Source: Parasponia andersonii (lineage: Eukaryota; Streptophyta; Magnoliopsida; Rosales; Cannabaceae). Taken from it: a DNA stretch of 64,000 bases. The notes beneath the pieces were generated by a model. It was not told where the DNA came from and searched no databases. It saw nothing but the letters and a program-made list of their open reading frames with translations. Of this stretch, positions 1 to 10,328 are shown piece after piece (position 1 is the stretch's first letter; each line of letters begins with the position of its first letter). The position numbers and the translations under genes were made by a program. Location: contig JXTB01000185.1 in NCBI GenBank assembly GCA_002914805.1, positions 406,406 to 470,405 of the forward strand, written 5' to 3'.

Positions 1-171
1 CAGGCTTCTCTCCATGGTGCGCTGTTGGTACCATTGGAGTCACAAGAGGATTTGACACTCGAGCCACAGCAGAGACATGCACTAGCACTGCAGATACCAT
101 AGTAAGCTGTTGAGAACTAATCATATTCTCGGCATTGACAACATCAGCATTGTTGTTCACTATTTCTGAAA
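1..171 (-). mobile_element. Copia-type gag N-terminal fragment, cut by window edge
   Basis: On the minus strand one frame stays open from about 171 to the window edge. It ends towards the edge in a PMVPTAHHGEKP-like stretch, which resembles the start of the gag region in many plant Ty1/Copia polyproteins, just before the gag core. A good splice acceptor (TTAATTTCAG on the minus strand) lies at 172-181, so the exon may begin at 171 with an intron upstream. The core gag domain lies outside the window. Assignment rests on this short N-terminal signature only and is moderate to weak. Confidence 0.45.
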
Positions 172-389
172 TTAATTAATCAAAAATTATTAATTTCAGT
201 ACAAATTAGTTCCTAGGAAAGGCCGAAGGGTTCACAAATACGTCCCACTTAAAATCCCGCCTCCTAGACAAAATTTCAAAGAAATTCCCAAGAAAAACGT
301 GGAGGGTTCACAGATGCTTCCACTTCAAACACGGTCTCCTTAGACAGAACATAAATTCTTCTCCACAAGAATTCCACATCAAGCAAGAG

Positions 390-392
<3 letters not shown>

Positions 393-443
<51 letters not shown>
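393..443. repeat. (AT)n microsatellite
   Basis: An uninterrupted AT dinucleotide run of about 51 bp between the Copia gag fragment and the 58-bp tandem repeats. Confidence 0.95.
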
Positions 444-447
<4 letters not shown>

Positions 448-477
448 ATAACTAAAATTATATATATTGCAAATAAA

Positions 478-700
478 AGCATAAAGAATTTAATAAATAC
501 AAATTCTAACATGCAACCTAATATAAAACCTTTATATAAGAGCATAAAGAATTTAATAAAATAAATTCTAATATGCAACCTAACAAAACCTCATATAAGG
601 ACATAAAGAATTTAATTAAATAAATTCTAACATGCAACCTAGCATAAAGAATTAAATAAAATAAATTCTAACATGCAACCTAATAAAAACTTTATAAAAA
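478..700. repeat. Short tandem repeat, about 58-bp unit, four copies
   Basis: Four head-to-tail copies of a unit built around GCATAAAGAATTTAATAAA followed by ATTCTAACATGCAACCTA. Copies start near 478, 540, 600 and 640. The third copy is shortened. It lies in the leader or intron side of the Copia fragment. Confidence 0.85.
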
Positions 701-714
701 GCAAGAATTAGTTT

Positions 715-1200
715 TGAAATTGTAGGAAATAATAACAAGCAAATTATAAGGTTATAAACGAATATAACAAACTTTATAATAAACTTTAAGACAAATATAT
801 AAAGTTACCAAAAATTTGCTCAAAACTTCAACGATATTTTAATAGCACTTCTGAGCACTGATTACCGCTGAGGCCTATGTAGGTCACAATGTCCTTAAAA
901 CTGATTCACTCCCTCTAGTAGAATACTTGAGGACTTTAGTAAGCATCAGTCTCCTAGGATACAACGACAAAGAGCAGCAGGTGAAGCACTAACATCTCTA
1001 CTCTATGAACTGGATTGTAATAAACTCCAACACACTAAAAGATCTAGCTACAAAATTTCTAAATTCTCTAAGAACTATAGCTAGAAAAACTGAAGAACTC
1101 TAGGCAGCAGGAAGAAAGTACTAGAGAGAAGAGAAGGCTCTCAGTTTCTGGATGAAGAAATGAGGAGGAGGAGAACTACTTTTATAGGTTCAAAAAATAG
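715..1200 (-). repeat. LTR-like sequence related to the satellite head at 58614
   Basis: From TGAAATTGTAGGAAATAATA onwards this stretch aligns with 58614-58910 and then more loosely with the first satellite monomer. Shared landmarks are the AACTTTAAGA(C/T)AAATATATAAAG block, a CACTTCTRAGCACTG block and a TAGGTCACARTGTCCTTAAA block. Flanking DNA differs at both sites just outside the TGAAATT edge, so the edge looks like a true element end. On the minus strand it contains CTATAAAAGTAG, a TATA-like motif near 1180. I read it as the R-U5 part of an LTR in minus orientation, next to the minus-strand gag fragment. Confidence 0.6.
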
Positions 1201-1338
1201 AGGTTACCACCTTTGCTCTTAATAGGCATTATTCTCATAAAGCCAAAATTGGTTGTAACTTACCACCCTTGTAACTTACATCTTGCATTTTTCTCATAAA
1301 GCCAAAATTGGTTGTAAGTTACAAAGTTTTATAACTAG

Positions 1339-1860
1339 TCTGTTTATAGAGCAAAAAACGTAAACGAAAAGAACCCAAAACTGCCAGCCACTAATGGTAG
1401 GCAATTTATTTTTGCATGAAACAACAATCTATTTTAAGAAGCAAGAAGTAAGTTACAAAACTTTGTAACTGGTCTGTTTATGAAGCAAAAAATGTAAATG
1501 AAAGGAAAAAAAAAAATTGGATAGTAACAAAAGGTTGGATTTACTATGATTCAATTTTCCGATATGGCATTCGTGTCCACAGGTGCAAGTACACACGAGT
1601 TCATACAAATTCAGGTATCTGTTTATGAAGCAAAAAACGTAAATGAAAGGAACCCAAAACCGCCAGCCACTAATGGTAGGCAATTTAATTTTCATGAAAC
1701 AACAATTCTGTTTTAAGAAGCAAGATGTAAGTTATAAAGCTTAAAATTGGACAGTAACAAAAGATTAGGTTTACTACTATGATCCAATTTTTTGATCTGA
1801 CATTCGTGTCCACAAGTGGACGCACACACGAGCTCATGCAAATTCAAGTCCAAGCCCAAA
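1339..1860. repeat. Degenerate direct duplication, about 280-bp period
   Basis: The block CTGTTTATRRAGCAAAAAAC with AACCCAAAACYGCCAGCCAC occurs near 1339-1410 and again near 1618-1690. A partial copy starts at 1471. The following block (ACATTCGTGTCCACA, CACACGAG, ATGCAAATTCAAG-like) is also duplicated near 1565-1615 and 1800-1850. It probably belongs to the upstream part of the LTR-like element. Confidence 0.7.
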
Positions 1861-2339
1861 GATTTACACCCTCCTGCGCACACCTAAAAGAGCATCTATG
1901 ATAGTTATTCTTCCCACTATAACAAAACAAGGTTCTTTTTAAACCTTTTGCACCAAGCATTTCCCACCAATGTGGGACTCTAATATTATTTTTCATTTCA
2001 ATTGTGTATTTTTGAGCAACAATTTTTCATTCATCTGTACACCATTTTAGCGTGTGAATATATGAAATCGATGTACTCGCAGAAGAGAACAAAAATTCAC
2101 CAAGACCTTTCATCAACAAGATGTGGGTCTTACTCAATTTTTAGCTTCAAAATGGTTCATGAAAATGAGTTTTATAACAAATTTAATTTTTATAATCCAC
2201 TTGGACTTCCAAGCCCAAGCCAAGCCCAAATTATTTCCTTAACCTATTTTTCTAACATATATTGTGCCAATTCGGGACAATCTCATCCATTGTTGCAAAA
2301 CGATAAGTTTGTCAAACTCAGACATGATTTATATTAGAA

Positions 2340-3425
2340 GACAACAACGGAAAAGAAAATAGAAATCAGGATCTCCCACTAGATGCCCTTAAATGAAAAG
2401 AGTAGTCCTATAAACATGCATTTTGTTTAGTAAATAAAATGGCAACATTTTGAAATACATTTTGTATATCTGAAAATGATATAAAAGTTTCAAACTATTT
2501 TAAGTTATACTGTTAAATCTTAAAAATCATGTCGAGTTATTCAGTGCAAATTTTGTTTGTATTTGTTTTAAGGAAAAATGTAATCTCTTGCATTATTTCA
2601 ATGCAATATACAAACATGACCGGCATCCCCGGACTTTGGTGGCCTGGTGGGTGACTAACAAAGGCAGCTAGCTCCTACGTGATGATTTTTTTTTTTTCTT
2701 CTCCTTTTTTCATTTTGTTTTTTGAATTGATATTTGATTTATGTACGTAGTCTACAGCCATGGTGGGCAAAGGACAGAGGAGTTGAAGTTGCGCCCATTT
2801 TATTTGGAAATGTCAATAGATAGTAGTAATTTGAATTAAAATAACTCTCGAGTGTTTTGAAAATAATTTTTCTAGCAGTGTCACCGTATTGTAGGTATTA
2901 TGTGACCGGGTTACAGATTATGAATTTTTTAAAGATTTATCAATAGTACCAATTATTTGACTCTCATCGTTCAATAATGAGACACTAATAGAAAAGCCAA
3001 TTTTTCAAAACACTTCTAAAAGAATCAATTTAACCCAAATTACTACTAATCAATTCCATTTCACCATTTTATTTGGGCTTATCAGGCCTGAAACATACTT
3101 TTCGAGAAAAGGACATGGCGAGGAACTAACTTGAGCTAAAATGATTTTTTTTTTTTTTGTGAATTTTTGTTAAAAATAACATTTTTAGAAGTGTACTTTG
3201 ACATAGCTTCTTGATCAATTTTTTTCATAGCCAAGAAACTATTGACTATAATTTACAATATTTTTGACAATCATAAAAATGTCATTTTCAAAAAATTCAC
3301 CCAAAAAAAAAAAAATTTGGCCCAAATTATGTTTGACCCATGCCCTTTTCTCCATACTTTCCAGGAAAATAGGTTTTGGGCCTTTAGGGTCATTTTGAAG
3401 GGATCGGGGAAGTAGGTCTACTGCC

Positions 3426-3475
<50 letters not shown>

Positions 3476-5480
3476 TTACATGGTCCTAAAAAAGCCATAA
3501 TTTTATGGTCACAAATATTATGGTCATACCCATCACAAAACATTTTGATACTATTGAAATGCACATTTTTCAAAACACTCTTAGTAAACTCATTTTAGTT
3601 GAAAATACAACTATCCATATTTAATTTCCTATTTAGGTTGATACCCATTTTTATGGAGAAATGTATACCGGAGATACTTATTCATGAAACGTACGTATAC
3701 CCGTAAATGTATATTTATGTACAAAAATTATATCTAAAAAGGTACATATTATATGTATGTTTTATATCTAAAAACATATATGAAACTATTAAAATGAAGA
3801 AGGGGTATTTATGAAATATAAGGCAAAAAAAATGGGTACTAGACTCAATTTCACAGGAAAAGCTCATAAATTCTCATTTTCTTAAGCATATTTTCATAAA
3901 TACTTATTTTTGGAGAAATATATACCACACCTATTTTATATAAATCGTGTATTATGTATAGTATTCATTTTATGGATAAAAATTTTACCTAAAATCAATA
4001 TACATTTCAAATATACACAATAGGTATAAAATTACGTTATAAATATAAATTATAGGTAAATATTTATAATTTATATTATAAATGTATACTGCACATATTT
4101 TACATATAAAATTTTTACTTAAAAATTGGGTATTTTCGAAATAAAAACAAGTACTTTTAAATATAATGAGTAAAAACCGGGTATTGGATATAAATTTCTC
4201 AAATTTCACAAGTAAGATTCAGCTTATCACTCATACCAAAAGTCATATTGTGTGTCATAACCCTGTGTATAAAGTTCTATAAATCGCCCTTGATGGTAAA
4301 CAAAATATTATTTTTTGCACGACAATATTTCCAATGTAAAGAAAGGTATCAAAGCTATATTTAGCATTTTAGAGAGTCAAAATGTTAGACTTAATTTTTT
4401 TTTTTTTTTTGAGTTATGCTCGAATGCTATCATGTTGAAAGCACTGTATTTAAATATACTTTGACTGGCAAAAGGTGTTTACTAATAGGAAAATTAAGTG
4501 AAATACACTTCTTTTATAGTTTATTCTAGAAACTGCGTCACTCTTAATAATTTTTAGGTAACTACACTCTTTTTAAAAAAAAGACTTCAAAAGAACCAAT
4601 ATATCGTTAAATCGAAAGTGTTAGACATGGTATTGAGTGTTAGACAAAAATGTCTAACAATTCGATCGAGAAAAAAAAAGTTTAAATATTAAGTACTAGA
4701 TATGAGTATCAAGCAGTCCTAGATATAACTTGATCCTTCAAGTTTATCTAGATTTAGATCCCTATTTGAATGTTATGCATTAGAAATAGTTTCAAGAGTA
4801 CTAGATATGAATGTCGAGAGATATTAGATAAAATTGTCTAGTAATTCGACTTCTCCTGCTTAGTTATAATGTGGAGTCTTAATAAGATAAGTACTATATA
4901 TATTTTTGTATTTAAAATAATTTAAAACCTAAAAAAATGTATTCACTTAAAAATTATTAAGAAAAATATATTTCTTAAAATACACTATAACAAAGGTGTA
5001 TTTTGTAAAGAAATCCTTCCCGTTCACTCAGTTAAAATACTCTATGTTAAAAGTATTGTTCTATGACCCTTGTTAATCTAGGCAGTGATATCTCAGGTTG
5101 TTCCCAGTTCACTTAACTACATAAACAATGCCATACCGTTGCAAGACCCCACTGCTACAATAATTAACATCTAACATCGATAAAAACAATGTGCCAAACA
5201 TAATGACCTACCCTAATCACCAACCAACTCGCAACAATTCGAGCCATTGGCACGGCCGCGGCCTCCATCATTAACAGCAAAATCTCGTATCCTTTTCCAT
5301 TTCATCTATGGTTTGGAGCAATGTCTCCTATCCTTTTCACAAATTTATCTACAATATGAACGTCGTAAATTTATATGCGGTATGAACGTTGTAGCATATC
5401 AAAATTAAACAGTACGTCACAAAATTTAAGGGAATTTAAAAGCACTAAAAGTCTTCATTTCCTTTTTGTTAGAATAAAGT
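2340..5480. other. AT-rich intergenic DNA, no gene recognised
   Basis: No open frame here resembles a known protein. The stretch holds an AT microsatellite near 3432-3472 and poly-T runs. Between about 3652 and 4202 are two neighbouring blocks that each open with GGAGAAATRTATACC and close with a GGGTA-rich, partly complementary end, which may be small inverted-repeat elements. Confidence 0.6.
3432..3472. repeat. (AT)n microsatellite
   Basis: An AT dinucleotide run of about 41 bp. It creates an artificial YI-repeat reading frame on the minus strand, which is not a gene. Confidence 0.95.
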
Positions 5481-5641
5481 NNNNNNNNNNNNNNNNNNNN
5501 NNNNNNNNNNNNNNNNNNNNNNNNNNNNNNNNNNNNNNNNNNNNNNNNNNNNNNNNNNNNNNNNNNNNNNNNNNNNNNNNNNNNNNNNNNNNNNNNNNNN
5601 NNNNNNNNNNNNNNNNNNNNNNNNNNNNNNNNNNNNNNNNN
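5481..5641. other. Assembly gap (161 N)
   Basis: Run of 161 undetermined bases. It truncates the left side of the dispersed repeat that follows. Confidence 0.99.
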
Positions 5642-5689
5642 ATGATCTAACGGCTAAAAAATATACCTAGTTAAAAAATACCTACTAAA

Positions 5690-5840
5690 TTGGCAACTAT
5701 AAATATACGTATGCTTATATACCAATTTTAGTTTATATAATGAGTTTATACCGAGTACATAATACTGATATACTGGTCATTTTGTTATAACATTTGAAAA
5801 ATGAATATTTACTTAAAATAAACCTAAAATTTGGTCATGT
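5690..5840. repeat. Dispersed repeat, partner at 46965-47135
   Basis: Contains CTTATATACCAATTTTAGTT and, 60-100 bp later, TATACTGGTCATTTTGTTA followed by TATTTACTTAAAATA. Near-identical blocks in the same order lie at 46980-47125. This indicates two copies of one interspersed element. No termini could be fixed because the assembly gap lies just to the left. Confidence 0.6.
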
Positions 5841-5849
5841 TTATATAAG

Positions 5850-6365
5850 AAATTGTATTTGTGTTAATCAACTAGTTGGTTGTGTTTTGGGAAATTTAAA
5901 TAATCTCAAATTTAAAATGAAACTGGTAAAGAAAAAGGATTTAAAATCCTTACTCCATAATCTACTTGGATCTGCAATTGAAAAGTAAAAGACAAAGTAG
6001 ATTATCACTTGCCAGTTGAGAAATGAACGAACTCATTTCATAAATGGAGTTTATTTTTCCGGTTAGCCAATTTCATTTTATTTAAGCAAATTATAAAATG
6101 ATTCACTTAGTGACGATCAACATTGTATTGGTATGGTCCAAGAGAATGTTACCTGCATTGACTGTCCATCTCCAAAATTGTTCACCAAACAGAGTCACAA
6201 TAGCACAGACAATCCCATCACACTCCTCACAATCATTTCCCAAAGTGGTTTCCCAAGTGAAAAAAATGGCAATACTACTAAGAAGAAACTACAGTTTGTT
6301 TTAGTAACTCAACAGTTATTTTTCTACTATTGTTTTTCCATTTATTTTTATTTCCTTTTTCAATT
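5850..6365. other. Intergenic, downstream of the uL18 gene
   Basis: About 500 bp with only short unrelated open frames. It is the 3' flank of the minus-strand uL18 gene and nothing else is supported. Confidence 0.5.
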
Positions 6366-6710
6366 TTAGAGCAGCTTCACCCCTGCATCCTTCACAGAAT
6401 CAACCACAGCTTTAACCTTACCATGATACTTTTGTTCTCTCTTCAAGTGGACAGCAACAGCAGGGATATTCTTGAGCAGCAGTCGCTCAGCCAACAATTT
6501 GCCAATCTTCGCTGCAGCAGCCACATCACGAGTAGATTCCATGCTTCCTCTCAATGCCTTTTCCTGAGAACTTGCTGAAGAGGCTACCGTCGCAGTCGGT
6601 GTGTGGATAACCTGGGCACTGACGAACTTGTTTGTGAAGTGCATCTTCAGGACATAAGGCTTGAGAAACTTTGTCACACTAGGTGGCCTAGCTGGTGGTG
6701 GAATAACCAT
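6366..6710 (-). CDS. Organellar (probably mitochondrial) ribosomal protein uL18, L18p/L5e family
   Basis: A 114-residue protein of the small plant L18p/L5e family. Bacterial-type uL18 binds 5S rRNA in the large ribosomal subunit, and the plant nuclear version is thought to act in mitochondria. The start chosen is the MVIPPP methionine at 6710, which matches the usual N-terminus of this family; an upstream in-frame Met at 6746 sits in the presumed leader. Recognisable blocks are KPYVLKMHFTNKFV (about residues 17-30), HTPTATVASSASSQEKALR, the STRDVAAAAKIGKLLAERL helix and the C-terminal KVKAVVDSV..AGVKLL. The coding region is a single exon with no break. A 5'UTR intron is likely, with a donor at 7400/7399 and an acceptor close to the start codon. 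The gene stands alone between an assembly gap and a MULE. Confidence 0.9.
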   Translation of the reverse strand: MVIPPPARPPSVTKFLKPYVLKMHFTNKFVSAQVIHTPTATVASSASSQEKALRGSMESTRDVAAAAKIGKLLAERLLLKNIPAVAVHLKREQKYHGKVKAVVDSVKDAGVKLL

Positions 6711-7400
6711 CTCCTTTTCATAATAAAACCCATAATACAATACCAATAAGGAGGCGAAAAAAAATACAGTCTTACTTCCTAATTATCTAAAGCCTTGAGG
6801 AAAACTTGAACATACAACTGATCAATAGTATACAGATAAAAGGCGAAAATACTTCTAGCTTTATAGATTTTAAAGAATTAACTTCTTACTTCAACGAGAA
6901 AATATATCAGCTTGAATACTGTTCTATTGTCGAGCTATGCTGCCTAGCTGCGTAACTCGTACGTACATAACAACACAACACAACACAACAAAGGCGTGAA
7001 TGAATAAAGTCAAAGCTATTCCTAATCCTACTCCCTTCCTATAACTTTTAGATAATTTAAAAAAAAAATATGGGTAAAGTTTTTGAAACTTCTTTAAAAC
7101 CCATATGTTCTTGGCGGACTTAAATCAAACATGTAGGGAGCACCCAACTAATTAGCTCAAACAATGCGTGATAACAACTAGACAGTATTTACTTGGCCAA
7201 AAACAACAAATAACTGTCAAAAGAGTATTTAAGGAAAAAAAAAATATTAACATAGATACATTAAGACAAATTTATCTGCAAAATTCACAACGTCCAAAAT
7301 CCAAATATAGGAAACTTAAGATCTCAAAAATTCAGCAACAAGAAAATAAAATGAAAGAACAAGATAAAATTGATAAGGTGAAAGGCCAATAGAGGCGTAC

Positions 7401-7545
7401 TTGTGGGAGGTCTTGCTTAAGAAAAGCTTTGTGTTGGATTCAGAACTCAGAAATGTCGCCTTCAACTTGACATTGTCAAGCAGTTCTTCTGACCACAGTA
7501 AAAACTGAGAAGTATAGCTTGAGAGGGATTAGAGATTCTCGGAGG
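7401..7545 (-). other. Likely 5'UTR exon of the uL18 gene
   Basis: Downstream of the promoter motifs, transcribed leftward, is a leader ending in CCTCCCACAA followed by donor GTACGCC at 7400/7399. An intron from there to near 6711 would join it to the coding exon. The exon's right edge is a guess from the promoter position. Confidence 0.45.
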
Positions 7546-7617
7546 CCTAACCCATCAAATAGTTTAAAGAGAAATGGGCCTAGCCCTCTAAAACTTTGGG
7601 CCAAGTTTTCTAGGGTT
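7541..7617 (-). promoter_or_regulatory. Ribosomal-protein-type promoter: telo-box and site II motifs
   Basis: Read on the minus strand, AACCCTA (7617-7611, a telo-box) is followed by two GGCCCA site II elements (7602-7597 and 7580-7575) and a TTAGGCC near 7543-7549. This combination is known from promoters of plant ribosomal protein and other growth genes. It lies 0.83-0.91 kb upstream of the uL18 start codon, consistent with an intervening 5'UTR intron. Confidence 0.65.
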
Positions 7618-8061
7618 CTTTTTAGGGGGAATACCACTTTGAGGATGTCTCTAACTACAAGTAACGGCCACTTAAAAAAATAAAAATAAAAAACCAATTT
7701 CTAGAATTAAAATTTATGTAACTAACTTAAAGGTTGACAGAGGATAATTGCCTCTTCAAATTAAATCATGGTCAATATAGAGTTCCTTTTTTTTTTTTTT
7801 CTGAGAAAAAAGAAGTGGTGATAGACATCCTTCAGTCTTCCTCAGACAATCATTCCATTTGTTATGTGACACGGTAAGAATAAGATTTCGCTAATATTAC
7901 ATGAAAACAAAATATCAAAGTATCCAAACAAAAGGAGAGATGCAGTCTTTATAATAGGCAAATGATCTGCCTGTTAGCATTTTTTACTAATATGGGCTTA
8001 CATATTTGATAAATCTTGTAGGTGAGCCTGCTATTTATGTATGAGCCCAAAAGTTGAGTGA

Positions 8062-8070
8062 ACTTATTAA
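8062..8070. repeat. Left target-site duplication of the MULE (9 bp)
   Basis: ACTTATTAA here and ACTAATTAA at 11802-11810 agree at 8 of 9 positions and directly flank the inverted-repeat ends. Nine bp is the length expected of Mutator-like transposition. Confidence 0.75.
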
Positions 8071-8214
8071 GGGGAAATTTGGCCGTTACCCTTTATTAAA
8101 GATGATTACCCGTTTTTTTATATAACCTTCCACTCATATTCTTTTTTATTTGTAAACTACCTAAATTACCCTTAAAATTAATCGTGAAGACACTTTCATG
8201 GTCTCTTTCCCTTC

Positions 8215-8310
8215 TTTCTCTCTAAAAATAGCTGAACTCTTTTTCTCTCTCTCTAAAAATAGTTGAAATCTCTCTTCTCTCTCTAAAAATAGCCGAAATC
8301 TCTCTCTTCT
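8215..8310 (+). repeat. CT-rich tandem repeat inside the left MULE end
   Basis: Three imperfect copies of a roughly 40-bp unit, CTCTCTAAAAATAGCTGAA plus a CT-rich spacer. A comparable pyrimidine-rich tract is found inverted at 11480-11640 in the right end. Confidence 0.75.
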
Positions 8311-8714
8311 TTCTTTAAAGACTCACATACTCTCTCTCTCTCTAATCATCATCTTCGTTGAATAAATCGGCTTAGAGTGAATTTTGTGGTCGATTCATTA
8401 GGAAAAAAAAAACACCCTACCAGAGATATTTTTGCAGATAAAGCTCATAATCGTAATTATTGTTAAATATTTAGGCACAAAATCAGCCACGGGAGATTAA
8501 TGCAAGCTTTTCATCATCTTCATTACATCTTTAAAGGGAGAAATTGTGAGTGACTCGATAATAAAGAATTACTTTTTATAAATTTTTACGTTTTTTTAAT
8601 AGTTTATGATTATAATTATGGATGTAAACAATGAACTGCTTTACTATTAATTAGGTTTTATTTCCTGTATGAATGAATAATAGAATTAATATGTACATAA
8701 ACTTAAATAAAAAT

Positions 8715-9255
8715 ATAAACTAGTCGTTTATAGTTTAGGTTCTTTTTAAGTTTAGATGTGAATAAGTTGTTTACTATTACTTCTGAAACCAATTATTTAC
8801 ATTTTTGTCTCTCTAATAAAGGTTGAAACTTCTTGTTTATAGTTATCAGGAAATAAAAAAGAAGTTAATTATAGCCAAAGTATATCTATAAATTATACCC
8901 GTCGTTTACAGTTTAGGTTCTTTTTAAGCTTAGAAGTAAATAAGTTGTTTACTATTACTTCCGAAACCAATTGTTTACATTTTTGTTTCTCTAAAAGAGG
9001 TTGAAATTTCTTATTTATAGTTATTTGGAAAAAATAAAGTTAATTATAGCCAAAACAGATTTATAAATTAAATCATATTTACAGTTTAGGTTCTTTTTAA
9101 ACTTAGACATGAACAGATTGTTTATTATTACTTTTGAAAAAAGTTGTTTATATTTTTGTCTCACTAATAGAGGTTAAAACTTATTACTTGCAGTTATTAG
9201 AAAAAATTAGAAGTTATTTATAGCTAAAGCATATCCATATAATTAAACTAATTGT
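8715..9255 (+). repeat. Three tandem copies of a 175-bp subterminal repeat
   Basis: The block GTTTAGGTTCTTTTTAA recurs at about 8732, 8911 and 9083, giving periods near 178 and 172 bp. Each copy also contains a TTGTTTAYTATTACTT block and a GAAGTTAATTATAGCCAAA-like block. The repeats lie between the left inverted repeat and the transposase remnant. Confidence 0.85.
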
Positions 9256-9363
9256 TTACATTTATGTATTAGTTGTTTTTATTTTGGAATATCAAATCAA
9301 TTTATTTTTAGGAAAGTTGTTTAAATAGTTAGTAAACTTCTTTGGATTTTATCAATTATAGGT

Positions 9364-9613
9364 ATGGACAAAATTACAATTTTTATTGCTTATAATGGAA
9401 TATAGACTGCAAAGAATAAATACTTGGATCATGAAGTTAAAAATTTTTTTGGTACAAGAAGATATTGAATTTGAGGACTTGAAGGAAAAGATATACAAAG
9501 ATCTTAGTTTGGATCCATGTGCTATTTTGCTCAAAGTTTCATTTGATGCAAAGATGGAAACAAGTAAAGGAATGATAGTAAAAAACGATAACAATTTAGT
9601 TGCGTATATGTAA
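9364..9613 (+). pseudogene. MULE transposase N-terminal remnant
   Basis: The frame starts at the ATG at 9364, just after a TTATAG acceptor-like site, with MDKITIFIAYNG, then a stop codon where the family has Trp, then a one-base slip near 9443. The downstream frame reads EDIEFEDLKEKIYKDLSLDP and ends with KNDNNLVAYM. This layout, a short ubiquitin-like N-terminal domain finishing in a 'D.DL..Y' strand, is typical of MuDR-family transposases. The catalytic DDE and SWIM zinc-finger parts are missing, and a stop follows directly. Confidence 0.7.
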
Positions 9614-9640
9614 TAAGAAAATCTTTCAAATCCCTTCTTC

Positions 9641-10328
9641 TTACATTAGTTTTTTTGGAAAGTAAGTTTCTTTAAGTCTATTCTTAGAACTTGTAACATC
9701 ACGATCCAAAGGAAAAGAATAATATCTAAGACCCATAATAGACTCGAATTGAATAATAAAAAATTTATAATATGTCCCATTAAAATCGAAAACCATCTCA
9801 CTAATATTTGTACTATTTATCTCATGCAAAAGAATAGCATGGACAACTTGACCTACAAGTTTAAAAGAACAATCAATATCTAACAAATGCCTTAAACAAC
9901 AAGTCATAAGCATTTTTTATTGTTTCTCTATTAGAAATTCTTAATAAACAATTCATGTTAGTTTTAATTGTGACCCTCCCATTATGCCAATTTTCCTTTG
10001 GCATAACAAATTCAACATCCTACAAAAAGGTTTACAATTATTTTAGAAAGCATTCAAATTTTTAGTAGTATTTCTAATAAAAAAGTTTACATTAGCAATA
10101 CTCATTCTAAAGAACATGATCATACTAATTGAGAAAGCAAGTTGTTCAGATTTATATAAACAAATCAAAATATTAACAATTGCTTTAATTTGTAGAAAAC
10201 TAGCTTACCTTTCTTTCAATTGATGTCTCCACTGTTTTCTTATTTTTATTATGCTTCCCCTTTCCCTTAGTACCCACAACATTTATTTTTGGCCCTTTAC
10301 TCTTAGATGAAAGAACACTTTTAACCAT
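9641..10328 (-). pseudogene. DUF1985/Ulp1-like MULE protein, N-terminal half
   Basis: Exon 1 runs 10328-10209: a lysine-rich start (MVKSVLSSKSKGPKINVVG) ending in AAG before donor GTAAGC. Exon 2 opens after a TTTTTGTAG acceptor at about 10024 with DVEFVMPKENWHNGRV and continues to about 9641. It is broken by a stop or slip near 9890 before the CLRHLLDIDCSF segment. The block ending FDFNGTYYKFFIIQFESIMGL matches the DUF1985 pattern that precedes the Ulp1 cysteine protease in plant transposon proteins. The protease domain itself is gone. Confidence 0.65.

Noticed and set aside
478..700. CRISPR-like array
   Set aside because: The repeats are contiguous tandem copies without unique spacers, in a plant nuclear sequence.
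2002..2337. 111-codon plus-strand frame
   Set aside because: Lies across LTR-like sequence (CCCACCAATGTGGGAC region), with no protein similarity recognised.
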